A stretch of 64,000 nt of DNA. Origin: Flavobacteriaceae bacterium NBU2977 (lineage in GTDB: Bacteria; Bacteroidota; Bacteroidia; Flavobacteriales; Flavobacteriaceae). Positions 51,412 through 59,959 of this stretch are shown piece by piece; position 1 is the first letter of the stretch, and the number at the start of each line of letters is the position of its first letter. The notes under the pieces were generated by a model, which worked only from the letters and a program-made list of their open reading frames with translations, had not been told where the DNA came from and made no database searches. The position numbers were made by a program, and so were the translations under genes. The stretch lies in NCBI GenBank assembly GCA_019931105.1, contig JAIOUW010000001.1:1302001-1366000 (forward strand), given 5' to 3'.

Positions 51412-51711
51412 TCAGCTGTTCTTTTCGATTAACTGGACCAATTCATTCTTCGTGGAGACCCCCGATTTGCGCCAAACGATTTCACCTTTTTTAAAAAGTA
51501 TCAACGTAGGAACTCCCCTTACCTGAAAACGACCGGCGATATTCTGGTTCTTATCGACATCGATTTTAATTATCCGTGCCTTACCGTTGATCTCTTCGGA
51601 GACCTCCTTTAATATCGGACTCTGCATCTTGCACGGCCCGCACCAATCGGCGTAGAAATCGATGAGTACCGGTTTTTCTGAACGTATTAGCCTTTCAAAA
51701 TTTCCCTTCAT
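51412..51711 (-). CDS. trxA: Thioredoxin
   Basis: A 99-residue cytoplasmic thioredoxin with the redox site W-C24-G-P-C27 (YADWCGPCKMQSP) and the cis-Pro segment RGVPTLILFKKGE. Length is a little short but complete. It reduces protein disulfides with electrons from thioredoxin reductase. It lies 7 bases after the DnaJ-like gene, so oxidative-folding and chaperone functions are linked in one transcript. Confidence 0.94.
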   Translation of the reverse strand: MKGNFERLIRSEKPVLIDFYADWCGPCKMQSPILKEVSEEINGKARIIKIDVDKNQNIAGRFQVRGVPTLILFKKGEIVWRKSGVSTKNELVQLIEKNS

Positions 51712-51718
51712 TTTCTTC

Positions 51719-52651
51719 TTATTGATTATTATCTCGTACTTGTTTCAACAATTCTTTTTGTTTATCCGTCAATTTGGCCGGAAGTTTTACGTTAAGTGTG
51801 ACGAACAAATCGCCAAATTGGCCCGATTTGCCATAAACCGGCATTCCCTTGCCCTTCAATCGCACTTTTTTACCGTTCTGGGCGGCTTCTGGAATGGTAA
51901 TATTGACTTTGCCGGAAAGTGTGACTACTTCTTGCTTTCCTCCCAACATAGCCTTGAAAACATCCATGGGCACCTCCATATAAAGATCATTCCCTTTTCG
52001 TTTAAATATGGGATGGGGAGTTACCCGAACATTGACATAAAGGTCTCCCGACTTTCCACCGGAACCTTTTTGACCCTTTCCCTTAGCACGCAATTGTAAA
52101 CCGGTGTATGCCCCCGGTTTTATCTTCAACTTGATCTTATCACCATCAACGTCCAAAATACGTTCGGTACCATGATAGGCCTCTACCAAACCAATGGCTA
52201 CTTCCCCCGATACATCGGCCCCGGGAAAATCGTAGGTAGTACGGCTTCTCCCACGACCTTGTCCGCCGCCAAAAAAAGCCTCAAAGAAATCTGAAAAACC
52301 GCTACTGCCCCCAAAACCATCGAAATTACCCGAAGGTTCGTATTGATGGTGCCCCTGACTTTGGTATTGGCGATACTGCTTTCGTTGGTTCACAAAGTCG
52401 TCGTAACTGGCACCGGATTGCTGAAATTGTTCCCAATCTGAGCCCAATTCGTCATATTGTTTACGCTTTTCGGCATTGCCCAAAACCTGATAGGCTTCGG
52501 AAATTTCCTTGAACTTTTCCTCCAAAACCTTATCGCCTTTGGTCTTATCAGGATGATATTGTGTAGCCAGTTTGCGATAGGCTTTTTTGATTTCCTTCTC
52601 ATTGGCGTTTTTCTCGACTCCCAATATGTTATAATAGTCCCTGAATTTCAT
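51719..52651 (-). CDS. CbpA-like DnaJ co-chaperone
   Basis: A 310-residue J-domain protein. The J domain (about 1-68) has the HPD tripeptide in [12 protein letters not shown] Gly/Phe/Ser-rich linker ([21 protein letters not shown]) follows, then the two beta-rich substrate-binding domains ([46 protein letters not shown]). It lacks the CxxCxGxG zinc fingers of DnaJ, so it is the CbpA/type II kind, recruiting DnaK. I took the ATG at 52649-52651; an ATG three codons upstream or a TTG five codons upstream is possible. Confidence 0.88.
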   Translation of the reverse strand: MKFRDYYNILGVEKNANEKEIKKAYRKLATQYHPDKTKGDKVLEEKFKEISEAYQVLGNAEKRKQYDELGSDWEQFQQSGASYDDFVNQRKQYRQYQSQGHHQYEPSGNFDGFGGSSGFSDFFEAFFGGGQGRGRSRTTYDFPGADVSGEVAIGLVEAYHGTERILDVDGDKIKLKIKPGAYTGLQLRAKGKGQKGSGGKSGDLYVNVRVTPHPIFKRKGNDLYMEVPMDVFKAMLGGKQEVVTLSGKVNITIPEAAQNGKKVRLKGKGMPVYGKSGQFGDLFVTLNVKLPAKLTDKQKELLKQVRDNNQ

Positions 52652-52838
52652 TTCTTTCATCAACAATAGTATGCTTCAAAATATGATAATGTGTCAAGTA
52701 ACCGATACAAATTCCATTTACCATGTGTTCTACAAGTATAGCAAAGATTCCAAACCGGTACACTGATAAGGGTCATATGCGTCTCACTTGTATGCAATAT
52801 TTTTAGTCTTCATTATAGTTATTCATCCAATTGATTAA

Positions 52839-52862
52839 AAAAGGAGGCTTTCGCCTCCTTTT
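52839..52862 (-). terminator. Intrinsic terminator after degP
   Basis: AAAAGGAGGC (52839-52848), TTTC loop, GCCTCCTTTT (52853-52862). The stem ends 4 bases from the degP stop. Leftward there is a run of T. Confidence 0.88.
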
Positions 52863-52865
52863 CGA

Positions 52866-54386
52866 TTATGAATCCATTCCGAAGGCATAATAATATTTAT
52901 CGGGCGACCCTTCATATACTCCTTCCAACATCACTCCGCCGTTCTTATCTTCCAGGGCTTTCGCCACATCTTCCACATCTTTTACCTTTTTACCATCGAT
53001 ATGCGTAATTATAAAACCTTCACGCATTTGGGTTTCTTTTCTGATTTTTCCGGCATACAAACGAACAACTTGTACGCCGCCATCGACACCGAGTTTCTTG
53101 GCCATACTGGACTCCAACGTTTCAAAGTCCGCACCTAAAAGATTCAAGACTTCTTTCTTTTCGCGCTTCGTAATCTCAGTAGTGCCTTTGGCATTCTCCA
53201 AGGTTACCTTGAATTCCTTTACACTGCCGTTACGTCTTACGGTCACATCGACTTTGTCACCAGGTCTCTTGCTTGCTATTATTTCTTGCAATCTTGGCGA
53301 GGTGCTCACCAAAACGTCGTCGACTTTTGTAATGATATCGCCCGGTTCGATACCTGCCTTGTCCGCGGCGCTGTTCTCGCCCACATTCTCTACCCAAACA
53401 CCTTTTACGAAATCAACGTCTTCTTCATGGGCCAAGCTGCCATCCATCGTACGAATGGTCACACCCAACATGCCACGTTGTACACTGCCATATTTAAGCA
53501 GGTCTTCGACCACTTTGGTAACGATATTGCTCGGTACCGCAAAACCATAGCCTGTATACGTTCCGGTTCTACTGGCAATCGCCGTATTGATTCCGATAAG
53601 ATTTCCTTCCAAATTGACCAAGGCTCCACCACTATTACCGGGATTGATCGCCGCATCGGTCTGAATAAAGCTTTCAACCGCGAATTTCTCCTTATTTATA
53701 TTAATGCTTCGCGCCTTTGCGCTAACGATTCCCGCGGTAACGGTAGAATTCAACCCCATGGGATTCCCTACCGCCAACACCCATTCGCCAACTTCGACGT
53801 CATCTGAATTGACCAAGGCCATTGTTTTCAAATTATCCGCCTTTATCTGCAACAAGGCCAAATCTGTCGTAGGGTCCGTGCCAATGACCGTAGCCTTGTA
53901 CGACTCATTGTTATACAAGGTCACTTCAACCTCATCGGCATTATTGATAACATGGTTGTTGGTGACGATATAACCCTTTTCGTTTATGATGACGCCAGAC
54001 CCCGTACCTATCATCGGCTGTTGCAACATGCCGCCTTCGGGCATCTGATTTTTGAACATGTCGCCAAAAAACTCCCGAAAAGGGTCGGGCAACTGTCTTG
54101 GGCTATCCATTTCGGAATGAACCCTTGTTTGGGTCGATTTGATATGTACCACCGCGTCCAATACTTTTTCGCTCGTCTCCGTAAAATCGAGAGGGGTGAT
54201 ATTGCCTTCGTTATCCGCAGTATAAAGTACGTGCTGCCCGTTCAGGCCATTTACCTGTTTAATTGTAATGGGGTCTTCTTTGCTCAAATGGTATCCTCCT
54301 ATGACCCCGAAGCTTACCACAAGTGCGATAAGTGCCGATAAGAAATATACCTTCCATCCTTTTTGTGCATTCATTTTACTTGTCAT
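52866..54386 (-). CDS. degP: Periplasmic serine endoprotease DegP/HtrA (Do family)
   Basis: A 506-residue envelope quality-control protease. One N-terminal signal/anchor helix (12-30). The trypsin-like domain has the full triad: H145 in NNHVI, D175 in TTDLALL and S252 in NPGNSGGAL. Two PDZ domains follow (about 295-390 and 405-500), as in DegP/DegQ. The Q-linker after the start contains a Pro/Met-rich loop (DPFREFFGDMFKNQMPEGG). Monocistronic, with its own terminator, and a perfect hairpin palindrome about 70 bases upstream. Confidence 0.95.
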   Translation of the reverse strand: MTSKMNAQKGWKVYFLSALIALVVSFGVIGGYHLSKEDPITIKQVNGLNGQHVLYTADNEGNITPLDFTETSEKVLDAVVHIKSTQTRVHSEMDSPRQLPDPFREFFGDMFKNQMPEGGMLQQPMIGTGSGVIINEKGYIVTNNHVINNADEVEVTLYNNESYKATVIGTDPTTDLALLQIKADNLKTMALVNSDDVEVGEWVLAVGNPMGLNSTVTAGIVSAKARSININKEKFAVESFIQTDAAINPGNSGGALVNLEGNLIGINTAIASRTGTYTGYGFAVPSNIVTKVVEDLLKYGSVQRGMLGVTIRTMDGSLAHEEDVDFVKGVWVENVGENSAADKAGIEPGDIITKVDDVLVSTSPRLQEIIASKRPGDKVDVTVRRNGSVKEFKVTLENAKGTTEITKREKKEVLNLLGADFETLESSMAKKLGVDGGVQVVRLYAGKIRKETQMREGFIITHIDGKKVKDVEDVAKALEDKNGGVMLEGVYEGSPDKYYYAFGMDS

Positions 54387-54451
54387 TTTTTAATGTTTAT
54401 TAAATATTACTATGTGAAACATTTGAATTCTTGAAATCAAAACTGAAAAAA

Positions 54452-54469
54452 TGTCGCTTTAAGGCGACA
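54452..54469 (-). promoter_or_regulatory. Palindrome upstream of degP
   Basis: TGTCGC (54452-54457), TTTAAG, GCGACA (54464-54469): 6-base arms, followed 5 bases on by another ATGTCATT. Located 66 bases before the degP start, so a stress-regulator site is plausible. The rest of the 625-base gap 54387-55011 holds A/T-rich DNA, the GACC-N4-GGTC site at 54884 and no gene I can support. Confidence 0.3.
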
Positions 54470-54883
54470 AAATGTCATTTTCTTTCGCTGGATTTGTTGG
54501 CGGTCGGTCTATGCTTCCCTTTTCGGTCCTTACAATAATCAGACATGGGAAAAGGATTGTTAAAGCCTTCATCTTGCAACACCGTTTTGGTGGTCAACTA
54601 CAAAAAAACAAGATATACGACCACCAATTACGATAGACCATATGCCGACTTTCCAATACGTTAAAGAACTTTGATTTCGCTCTTTACCGGACAAACCCTA
54701 TGCCAATAAAAGAATGGAAAATGCTAAAATTGTTTTAAAATTACCGCACCAAAATTAGACCGGTCGGTTTGGGCCTTGACAAATAAACCTTTTGAAGATT
54801 CGGATCGATGCAGTTCATCGATAAAACCAATGGAATAAACCATCTTTGGCCAATAGTATTGCCGAAATCAAATCTTAAAAACC

Positions 54884-54895
54884 GACCGTAAGGTC
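54884..54895 (+). promoter_or_regulatory. GACC-N4-GGTC operator candidate for the arsenosugar cluster
   Basis: GACC-GTAA-GGTC, extended to CGACC...GGTCG (54883-54896), lies 117 bases before the glycosyltransferase start. An identical-format site (GACC-AGGT-GGTC) lies just upstream of the tetR gene at 57523. NemR-like TetR proteins bind GACC-N4-GGTC-type sites, so this may be the operator through which that regulator controls the cluster (inference). A related GACCGGTC lies at 54758-54765. Confidence 0.4.
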
Positions 54896-55011
54896 GTTTC
54901 ATTGATTTGCCGAAAAGTGTTAAGTTCTTAACCGTTTGTAATTAAAAAATTCCACCAACGACCAAATGCAAAATCCTTTTTTATCGTAAGTTTACATTGT
55001 ATCGTCAATCG

Positions 55012-55707
55012 ATGGAACCCAAGCACGAACATACCACGGCCATTTTGGTCTTTGCCAATTCTTCAGGCGAGGAAACGAAGCGTAAAGCCATCAAATGCGG
55101 AAATCGACTTTTCGATGCGCTTACCGCCAATACCCTGAAAACGGTCAAAATGGCCGGAATGCCCTTTTTTCACCTCACGGAGACGGAGCAACGGGGAGAT
55201 TCTTTTGGCGAACGTTTTGCAAATGCCATACAATATGTCTTTGACCTAGGTTATGAAAATATCATTACCGTCGGCAACGATAGCCCGCACTTGACCAAAG
55301 TCCATCTGAAAACCGCACTGATTGCCTTGGAAACCAAAAAGGCCATTATCGGTCCTTCCGCAGACGGGGGATTTTACTTAATGGGATTGCATCGTTCCAA
55401 TTTCAAAAAATCCGTTTTTGAAGCGCTTTCATGGCAGACTTCCCGATTGCGGGAGGAAATTGTCAGTATTCTATCCGATAGCGGAAAGAAAATCACAATG
55501 CTTCCCGTCTTATTTGATATCGATACCATTTGGGATGCAAGAATAATTGCAAAGCACGTTGTGGGAATCGCGGAGAACGTATTGCGTATCATTCAATCGA
55601 TCATTTCCCCCAATCATGGAGCAAAAACTCCTCCGTCTTCTTATATCGAGACACTTTATAGCCAAAACCTTTTCAACAAAGGGTCGCCGCTTTCTTTTTT
55701 TTCCTAA
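55012..55707 (+). CDS. DUF2064 glycosyltransferase-like protein (arsenosugar-associated)
   Basis: A 231-residue protein of the GT-A-like DUF2064 group (TIGR04282), often clustered with ArsS. NDSPHLT (about 86-92) and GPSADGGFYLMGL (about 109-121) are the family hallmarks: an Asp/Asn metal-binding strand and the ADGGFYL nucleotide pocket. TTAILVFANSSGEETKRKAI is the modified start of the nucleotide-binding fold. The ATG at 55012-55014 is preferred. First gene of a three-gene group with a peroxidase-like protein and radical SAM ArsS, inferred to make an arsenosugar or related sugar-linked metabolite. Confidence 0.82.
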   Translation: MEPKHEHTTAILVFANSSGEETKRKAIKCGNRLFDALTANTLKTVKMAGMPFFHLTETEQRGDSFGERFANAIQYVFDLGYENIITVGNDSPHLTKVHLKTALIALETKKAIIGPSADGGFYLMGLHRSNFKKSVFEALSWQTSRLREEIVSILSDSGKKITMLPVLFDIDTIWDARIIAKHVVGIAENVLRIIQSIISPNHGAKTPPSSYIETLYSQNLFNKGSPLSFFS

Positions 55708-55791
55708 TCTTTTTTCCCTTATAAAAATTCCCTAGGAATCATGGCCTCGAGGCCTTGGTTTTCCAATTAATCAATTATTAAATAACAACAC

Positions 55792-56127
55792 ATGGCAAAT
55801 ACATATTATGACGCAGCCGATTTGCGCAAATTCGGAAAGATTACGGAATGGAGCGAAGAGCTCGGTACTAAATTTTTCGATTACTACGGAAAAGTATTCG
55901 AGGAAGGTGCGCTTTCGGCCCGGGAAAAATCATTGATCGCCCTTGCAGTGGCCCATGTGGTCAAATGCCCCTATTGCATCGATGCCTATACCAAGGACGG
56001 ACTTGAAAAAGGCATCACCAAAGAAGAAATGATGGAAGCCGTTCATGCCGGTGCCGCCATCGAAAGCGGGGCCACCCTCGTACATGGGGTACAAATGATG
56101 AACAAGTACAATAAGTTAAGTATGTGA
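55792..56127 (+). CDS. Carboxymuconolactone decarboxylase/peroxidase-like protein (arsenosugar-associated)
   Basis: A 111-residue AhpD-fold protein. SAREKSLIALAVAHVVKCPYCIDAYTKDG holds the C59-x-x-C62 redox pair and the usual helix. GITKEEMMEAVHAGAAIESGATLVHGVQM completes the fold. This is the peroxidase-like partner named with arsenosugar radical SAM clusters. It is 84 bases after the glycosyltransferase gene. Its TGA stop is followed at once by a heptamer-repeat hairpin (56130-56186). Confidence 0.9.
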   Translation: MANTYYDAADLRKFGKITEWSEELGTKFFDYYGKVFEEGALSAREKSLIALAVAHVVKCPYCIDAYTKDGLEKGITKEEMMEAVHAGAAIESGATLVHGVQMMNKYNKLSM

Positions 56128-56129
56128 TG

Positions 56130-56186
56130 AAGTACAAAGTGCGAAGTACGAAATACTAAGTTTGACAAATGTGTCTTCGTACTTCG
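56130..56186. repeat. Heptamer-built inverted repeat after the peroxidase-like gene
   Basis: Five 7-base units in a row at 56130-56164: AAGTACA, AAGTGCG, AAGTACG, AAATACT, AAGTTTG. They face an inverted arm: CGAAGTACGAA (56142-56152) pairs perfectly with TTCGTACTTCG (56176-56186) over a 23-base loop. The repeat starts 2 bases after a stop codon and precedes arsS, the same position as the borders of the four-helix-bundle elements, but it encloses no gene. It may be a decayed or minimal form of that element, or simply an attenuating hairpin. Confidence 0.55.
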
Positions 56187-56264
56187 TATCTATTTCAGGT
56201 ACATTAGTCCCTTTATATCATATTGCTTGTTAATCGATAACAAGTATATTTTAGACAACATCAG

Positions 56265-57320
56265 ATGGCTACAAAATCGTTAAAGGCTAGGCAAGAAGCA
56301 CTCGCCCAAAAAAACAAACAGCTTGAAATATTGAACGGAGGTCTTTTCGCCGATGGCGAACTGCCCTATTTCAAGGATAAAATCGCCAACATCGGCCGAT
56401 TTCCGCTACGGCCAAAAAAATTGGAAATTCTACAGATCAACATAGGTTACATGTGCAATCAGGTCTGTGAACATTGTCATGTCGATGCGGGCCCTGACCG
56501 AAAGGAAATTATGACGCGCGAAACGATGCAACTTTGTTTGCAGGTCATTAAGAACACTGGGGCGCATACTTTGGATCTAACGGGAGGCGCCCCTGAAATG
56601 AATCCAAATTTTCGATGGTTTGTAGAAGAAGCGGCCAAGGCGGGCATCAAGGATTTTATCGTACGCTCGAACCTGACCATCATTCGGGCCAACAAAAAAT
56701 ACCACGATTTGCCCGAATTCTTCAAAAAACACAATGTTCATGTCATTTCCTCGATGCCACACTACACCCGTGGGAAAACTGACAAACAACGTGGCGACGG
56801 TGTTTTTGACAAATCGATAAAGGCCCTGCAAGAATTGAACGCCGAGGGGTACGGCATGCCCGACAGTCCGTTGCGGCTAGATTTGGTCTATAATCCTTCC
56901 GGGGCCTATTTGCCCGGTAACCAATCGGCCATGGAAAAAGACTTCAAAAAAGCCCTGAAAGAAGATTTCGACATACGGTTCCATAATCTTTTTGCCATTA
57001 CAAATCTGCCCATTGCCCGGTTTTTGGATTATTTGATCGCCTCGGAAAATTATGAGGATTATATGTATGCACTCGTGGATGCCTACAACCCGGCAGCCGT
57101 CGAGAATGTGATGTGCACCAATACCATTTCGGTCAGTTGGGACGGTTGGCTTTACGATTGCGATTTCAACCAGATGCTCGATTTGAAAGTGGCCAGCAGG
57201 GTGAAGCATTTAAAAGACTATAATGAGGCTATATTGAACGATAGAGACATTGTTATTTCCCAGCATTGCTACGGTTGTACCGCAGGTGCGGGCAGCAGTT
57301 GTCAAGGAACCGTGACGTAG
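56265..57320 (+). CDS. arsS: Arsenosugar biosynthesis radical SAM protein ArsS
   Basis: A 351-residue radical SAM enzyme. The cluster-binding motif is C64-x3-C68-x2-C71 in NIGYMCNQVCEHCHVDAG. LTGGAPEMNPNFRWFVEEA is the GGE-like SAM-binding segment. The C-terminus has further Cys (MCTNTIS, YDCDFNQ, HCYGCTAGAGSSCQG), typical of ArsS. It is the family thought to build the dimethylarsinoyl-ribose unit, with ArsM supplying methylated arsenic; no arsM is in this window. Third gene of the cluster. Confidence 0.93.
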   Translation: MATKSLKARQEALAQKNKQLEILNGGLFADGELPYFKDKIANIGRFPLRPKKLEILQINIGYMCNQVCEHCHVDAGPDRKEIMTRETMQLCLQVIKNTGAHTLDLTGGAPEMNPNFRWFVEEAAKAGIKDFIVRSNLTIIRANKKYHDLPEFFKKHNVHVISSMPHYTRGKTDKQRGDGVFDKSIKALQELNAEGYGMPDSPLRLDLVYNPSGAYLPGNQSAMEKDFKKALKEDFDIRFHNLFAITNLPIARFLDYLIASENYEDYMYALVDAYNPAAVENVMCTNTISVSWDGWLYDCDFNQMLDLKVASRVKHLKDYNEAILNDRDIVISQHCYGCTAGAGSSCQGTVT

Positions 57321-57393
57321 GGCCAAATTCCCCTCTTTTCCACAACTTTTCGTGTTGAAACACACTCCTGTAAAGACAAAAAACAAGGTTCAT

Positions 57394-57409
57394 GACCTAC
57401 CAATAGGTC
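57394..57409. promoter_or_regulatory. Palindrome between arsS and tetR
   Basis: GACCTA (57394-57399), CCAA, TAGGTC (57404-57409): perfect 6-base arms. Half-sites GACC/GGTC match those of the 54884 and 57523 sites, but here 8 bases separate them. Second-best candidate for a regulator site. Confidence 0.3.
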
Positions 57410-57522
57410 GGTTGCCTCTTTTTTGAATGGATCCTTTCCAAATTTCTGCGCATTTCGTCGAAAAATAGTTCCAAATAGCGACAATCGTCCAACAAATTCA
57501 ACTTTACGGAGTTATTGTAACA

Positions 57523-57534
57523 GACCAGGTGGTC
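57523..57534 (+). promoter_or_regulatory. Likely autoregulatory operator of the tetR gene
   Basis: GACC-AGGT-GGTC ends 24 bases before the tetR ATG at 57559. The spacing equals that of the site upstream of the arsenosugar cluster. Because it would lie inside codons if translation began at GTG 57529, it also favours the ATG start. Confidence 0.5.
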
Positions 57535-57558
57535 GATATTAAAAACAACCCGAATCTT

Positions 57559-58176
57559 ATGGAAAAAAACTTAAAACGATTGGCAACGATGCAGCGCATG
57601 GAGGTCAAAGGCCTTGAATTATTCTATTCAAAGGGATACAGCAATACGAGTGTTGATGATATCTTAAAAGAACTTTCGCTTTCGAAAGGTGCTTTCTATT
57701 ACCATTATGAATCAAAAGAGGATTTCTTCATCCAGATTATTCAAAACCTATTGGTGCGCAAGGTGTATAGTATGTTGATCGAACCCATTGAGGGCCATGA
57801 GAACCCGTTGCAGTTGATAACCAATTGTTTTGACGAAGCATTGGAGTGCGCCGTTCATAATGAAATGGATTATGGATTTTTGCTGAGCAACTTCCTAAAT
57901 GAGTTCAATGGAAGAAATGCGAGAATAATGGCCCCCTTGAACGATATTCTTAAGGTTTGGGAAGTTAATTTGGTGTCAGCCATACAGCGTGGGAAGTTCA
58001 ATGGCTTTGTCGATAGACATGTTGACAGCGAAGGGGCCGCCGTTTATTTGATGAGTTCATTTATAGGCATTCGAACCTTAATGGTCGAATCATCACCTAG
58101 TGCCCGAAAGTATCGTTTTATGGCCCAGTTGAGGCAATATTTTAAATCTATCGAGGCCAGTCATACTTCTGTATAG
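57559..58176 (+). CDS. TetR/AcrR-family transcriptional regulator
   Basis: A 205-residue repressor. The N-terminal three-helix DNA-binding domain has SNTSVDDILKELSLSKGAFYYHYESKEDFF (28-57), close to the FadR/NemR-like signature. The C-terminal ligand domain is helical with no recognised pocket. Start taken at ATG 57559-57561 (a GTG at 57529 would overlap the operator candidate). Lies 238 bases after arsS and shares GACC-N4-GGTC palindromes with its own leader and with the cluster's leader, so it probably regulates both. Confidence 0.9.
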   Translation: MEKNLKRLATMQRMEVKGLELFYSKGYSNTSVDDILKELSLSKGAFYYHYESKEDFFIQIIQNLLVRKVYSMLIEPIEGHENPLQLITNCFDEALECAVHNEMDYGFLLSNFLNEFNGRNARIMAPLNDILKVWEVNLVSAIQRGKFNGFVDRHVDSEGAAVYLMSSFIGIRTLMVESSPSARKYRFMAQLRQYFKSIEASHTSV

Positions 58177-58183
58177 ATCAGGG

Positions 58184-59239
58184 TCAAGAACTTCCAAGAA
58201 TTTCTTGGGCCTTACCAATTATTTCAGCTGGGCGGATGGTTTCAATGGCTAGCTCATAACCTAATGGCATTTTATTGCCGTAAATCGATGTGGGTATCAA
58301 CGGAAATTGTTCCCTGTCTGCCAAAAGTGCATTGTTGATATCCTGCCCAAACGGATAGAACCCCGCGTATGGATGTGTCACTCCCCATAAAGTAATAACG
58401 GGAATACCGTACATGGCCGCAAGATGACCATTGCCACTATCCATGGATATCATCAGGTCCAAATTGGAAATCAAGGCCAATTCTTCCTGAAACGTAAGTT
58501 TTCCTGCAATATTCAAGCAATTGGCAAATTTTCCATCCAATTTATCAAGTTGTCCGATTTCTTTTTCGCCACCACCAAACAACAATATTTGACAGTCAGA
58601 AGTCGCATTTAGATCGCCAATGACCTTTTCCATAAGATCTAAAGGATACATTTTTCCGGTATGTGCGGCAAACGGTGCGATACCCAGCCACTTTTTCGAA
58701 CTTCGGCCTACCAGGGCCAGAATTCGATTCGTTAATTTCTCTTTTTCGAGCAACGGCGCTTGTGAGAGGTCAACAGGGAAACCCATACGCTTAAAAACAT
58801 CAGCGTAACGTTCATGGGTCGTCTTCAAAGGTTTGAAGACCTTGTTCTTTGCGGCCGTTAGCTTCTTTTTCGCTTTCCGTCCCTTATCAATTTGATAAAA
58901 CGGTACTCCGCCAACTCTAAAATAACGTACAAGTATATTACTACGCAAAACATCATGCAGATCGGCAACGGCATCAATATCAAGCGATCTCAATTCTTTA
59001 TATAATTTCCATAGGCCCAATGGCCCCTTATGTTTTCCTTTGACGTCGGCAACATTGACCTTTACATTGTTCAGTTGGGAAAACAGTGCATGAAAGTGCT
59101 GCTTGGTGAGCACTGTAATATTTACATGGGGATGTTGATCTTGGAGGGCTTTTAATACAGGAACCATCATTGCCACATCGCCCATTGCCGAAAGGCGGAT
59201 GACGAGTATATGCTTTGAACGCCTTTCACTTGATGCCAC
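58184..59239 (-). CDS. Glycosyltransferase family 9 protein (heptosyltransferase-like)
   Basis: A 351-residue GT-B enzyme. ILVIRLSAMGDVAMMVPVLKALQDQHP is the GT9 N-terminal signature. LLFGGGEKEIGQLDKL and DLMISMDSGNGHLAAMYGIPVITLWGVTHPYAGFYPFG give the C-terminal sugar-nucleotide and acceptor region. GT9 members add heptose or similar sugars to the LPS core. It overlaps the DUF4254 gene by 14 bases; that pair is a common flavobacterial arrangement. Confidence 0.9.
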   Translation of the reverse strand: MASSERRSKHILVIRLSAMGDVAMMVPVLKALQDQHPHVNITVLTKQHFHALFSQLNNVKVNVADVKGKHKGPLGLWKLYKELRSLDIDAVADLHDVLRSNILVRYFRVGGVPFYQIDKGRKAKKKLTAAKNKVFKPLKTTHERYADVFKRMGFPVDLSQAPLLEKEKLTNRILALVGRSSKKWLGIAPFAAHTGKMYPLDLMEKVIGDLNATSDCQILLFGGGEKEIGQLDKLDGKFANCLNIAGKLTFQEELALISNLDLMISMDSGNGHLAAMYGIPVITLWGVTHPYAGFYPFGQDINNALLADREQFPLIPTSIYGNKMPLGYELAIETIRPAEIIGKAQEILGSS

Positions 59240-59828
59240 GAAGCACAGGGTTTAATTCTTCGTCATTGTACATCTTCATTTGCTTATAAACCTTCATATA
59301 CTTGTTGCCCGCTTCGATATCGGACAAAAGCTGGTCGATGGCGGTCGAAAGGTCCCGTTGCTGCTCCAAAAGCACATTTAATTTTTCGCGGCATTTTGCC
59401 ACATGCTCCGGGGAGGCATCTTTGCGGTTGGCCTCTTCCCGCATGTGATAGATCTTCAACGCCAAAATGGACAACCTATCAATGGCCCAGGCCGGACTTT
59501 CCGTATTGATAGTGGCACTATCCTTGATTTCTACCGATTGGTATTTACTCAAAAAATAGCTGTCTATATATTCGACCAAATCGGTACGGTCTTGGTTGCT
59601 TGCATCGATTTTGCGCTTAAGGGCCAGAGCATCATCTGGTCTGATTTCGGGGTCTCTTATGATATCTTCATAATGCCATTGAACCGTATCGATCCAGTTC
59701 TTTCGATATAGAAGATGGGCAATATCGTTTTTGGAATATGGATTCAAAAAATCTTGCTCAACGTCATCCTTTTCGTGATATTTCCGAATACTTTCTTCAA
59801 AAATGTCAAATGCTAGCTTACTGAACAT
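59226..59828 (-). CDS. DUF4254 protein
   Basis: A 200-residue helical protein of the DUF4254 family, found next to GT9 genes in Bacteroidota. Typical start FSKLAFDIFEESIRKYHEKD, then LLYRKNWIDTVQWHYEDIIRDPEI and RIDQLNQDR-like KRKIDASNQDRTDLVEYID. No enzymatic motif. Start at ATG 59826-59828 matches the family length; an upstream ATG-like frame to 59903 does not. Role in LPS core assembly is inferred from context. Confidence 0.85.
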   Translation of the reverse strand: MFSKLAFDIFEESIRKYHEKDDVEQDFLNPYSKNDIAHLLYRKNWIDTVQWHYEDIIRDPEIRPDDALALKRKIDASNQDRTDLVEYIDSYFLSKYQSVEIKDSATINTESPAWAIDRLSILALKIYHMREEANRKDASPEHVAKCREKLNVLLEQQRDLSTAIDQLLSDIEAGNKYMKVYKQMKMYNDEELNPVLRGIK

Positions 59829-59959
59829 GGCTGCGAAATTTTGGCAAAGATACCTCTTATTTGCTCCATAATCGAGAATTAAGTGCTCCCACGCTTTGGT
59901 CAAAGTCCAAAAACGAAGTTTTCTTCAATGCGTAGGCCTCGATAGTTAAAGGTATCGTG

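Noticed and set aside
54758-54765. GACCGGTC palindrome in the arsenosugar leader
   Set aside because: Half-sites lack the 4-base spacer of the other sites. Kept only as a weaker relative, not a separate operator.
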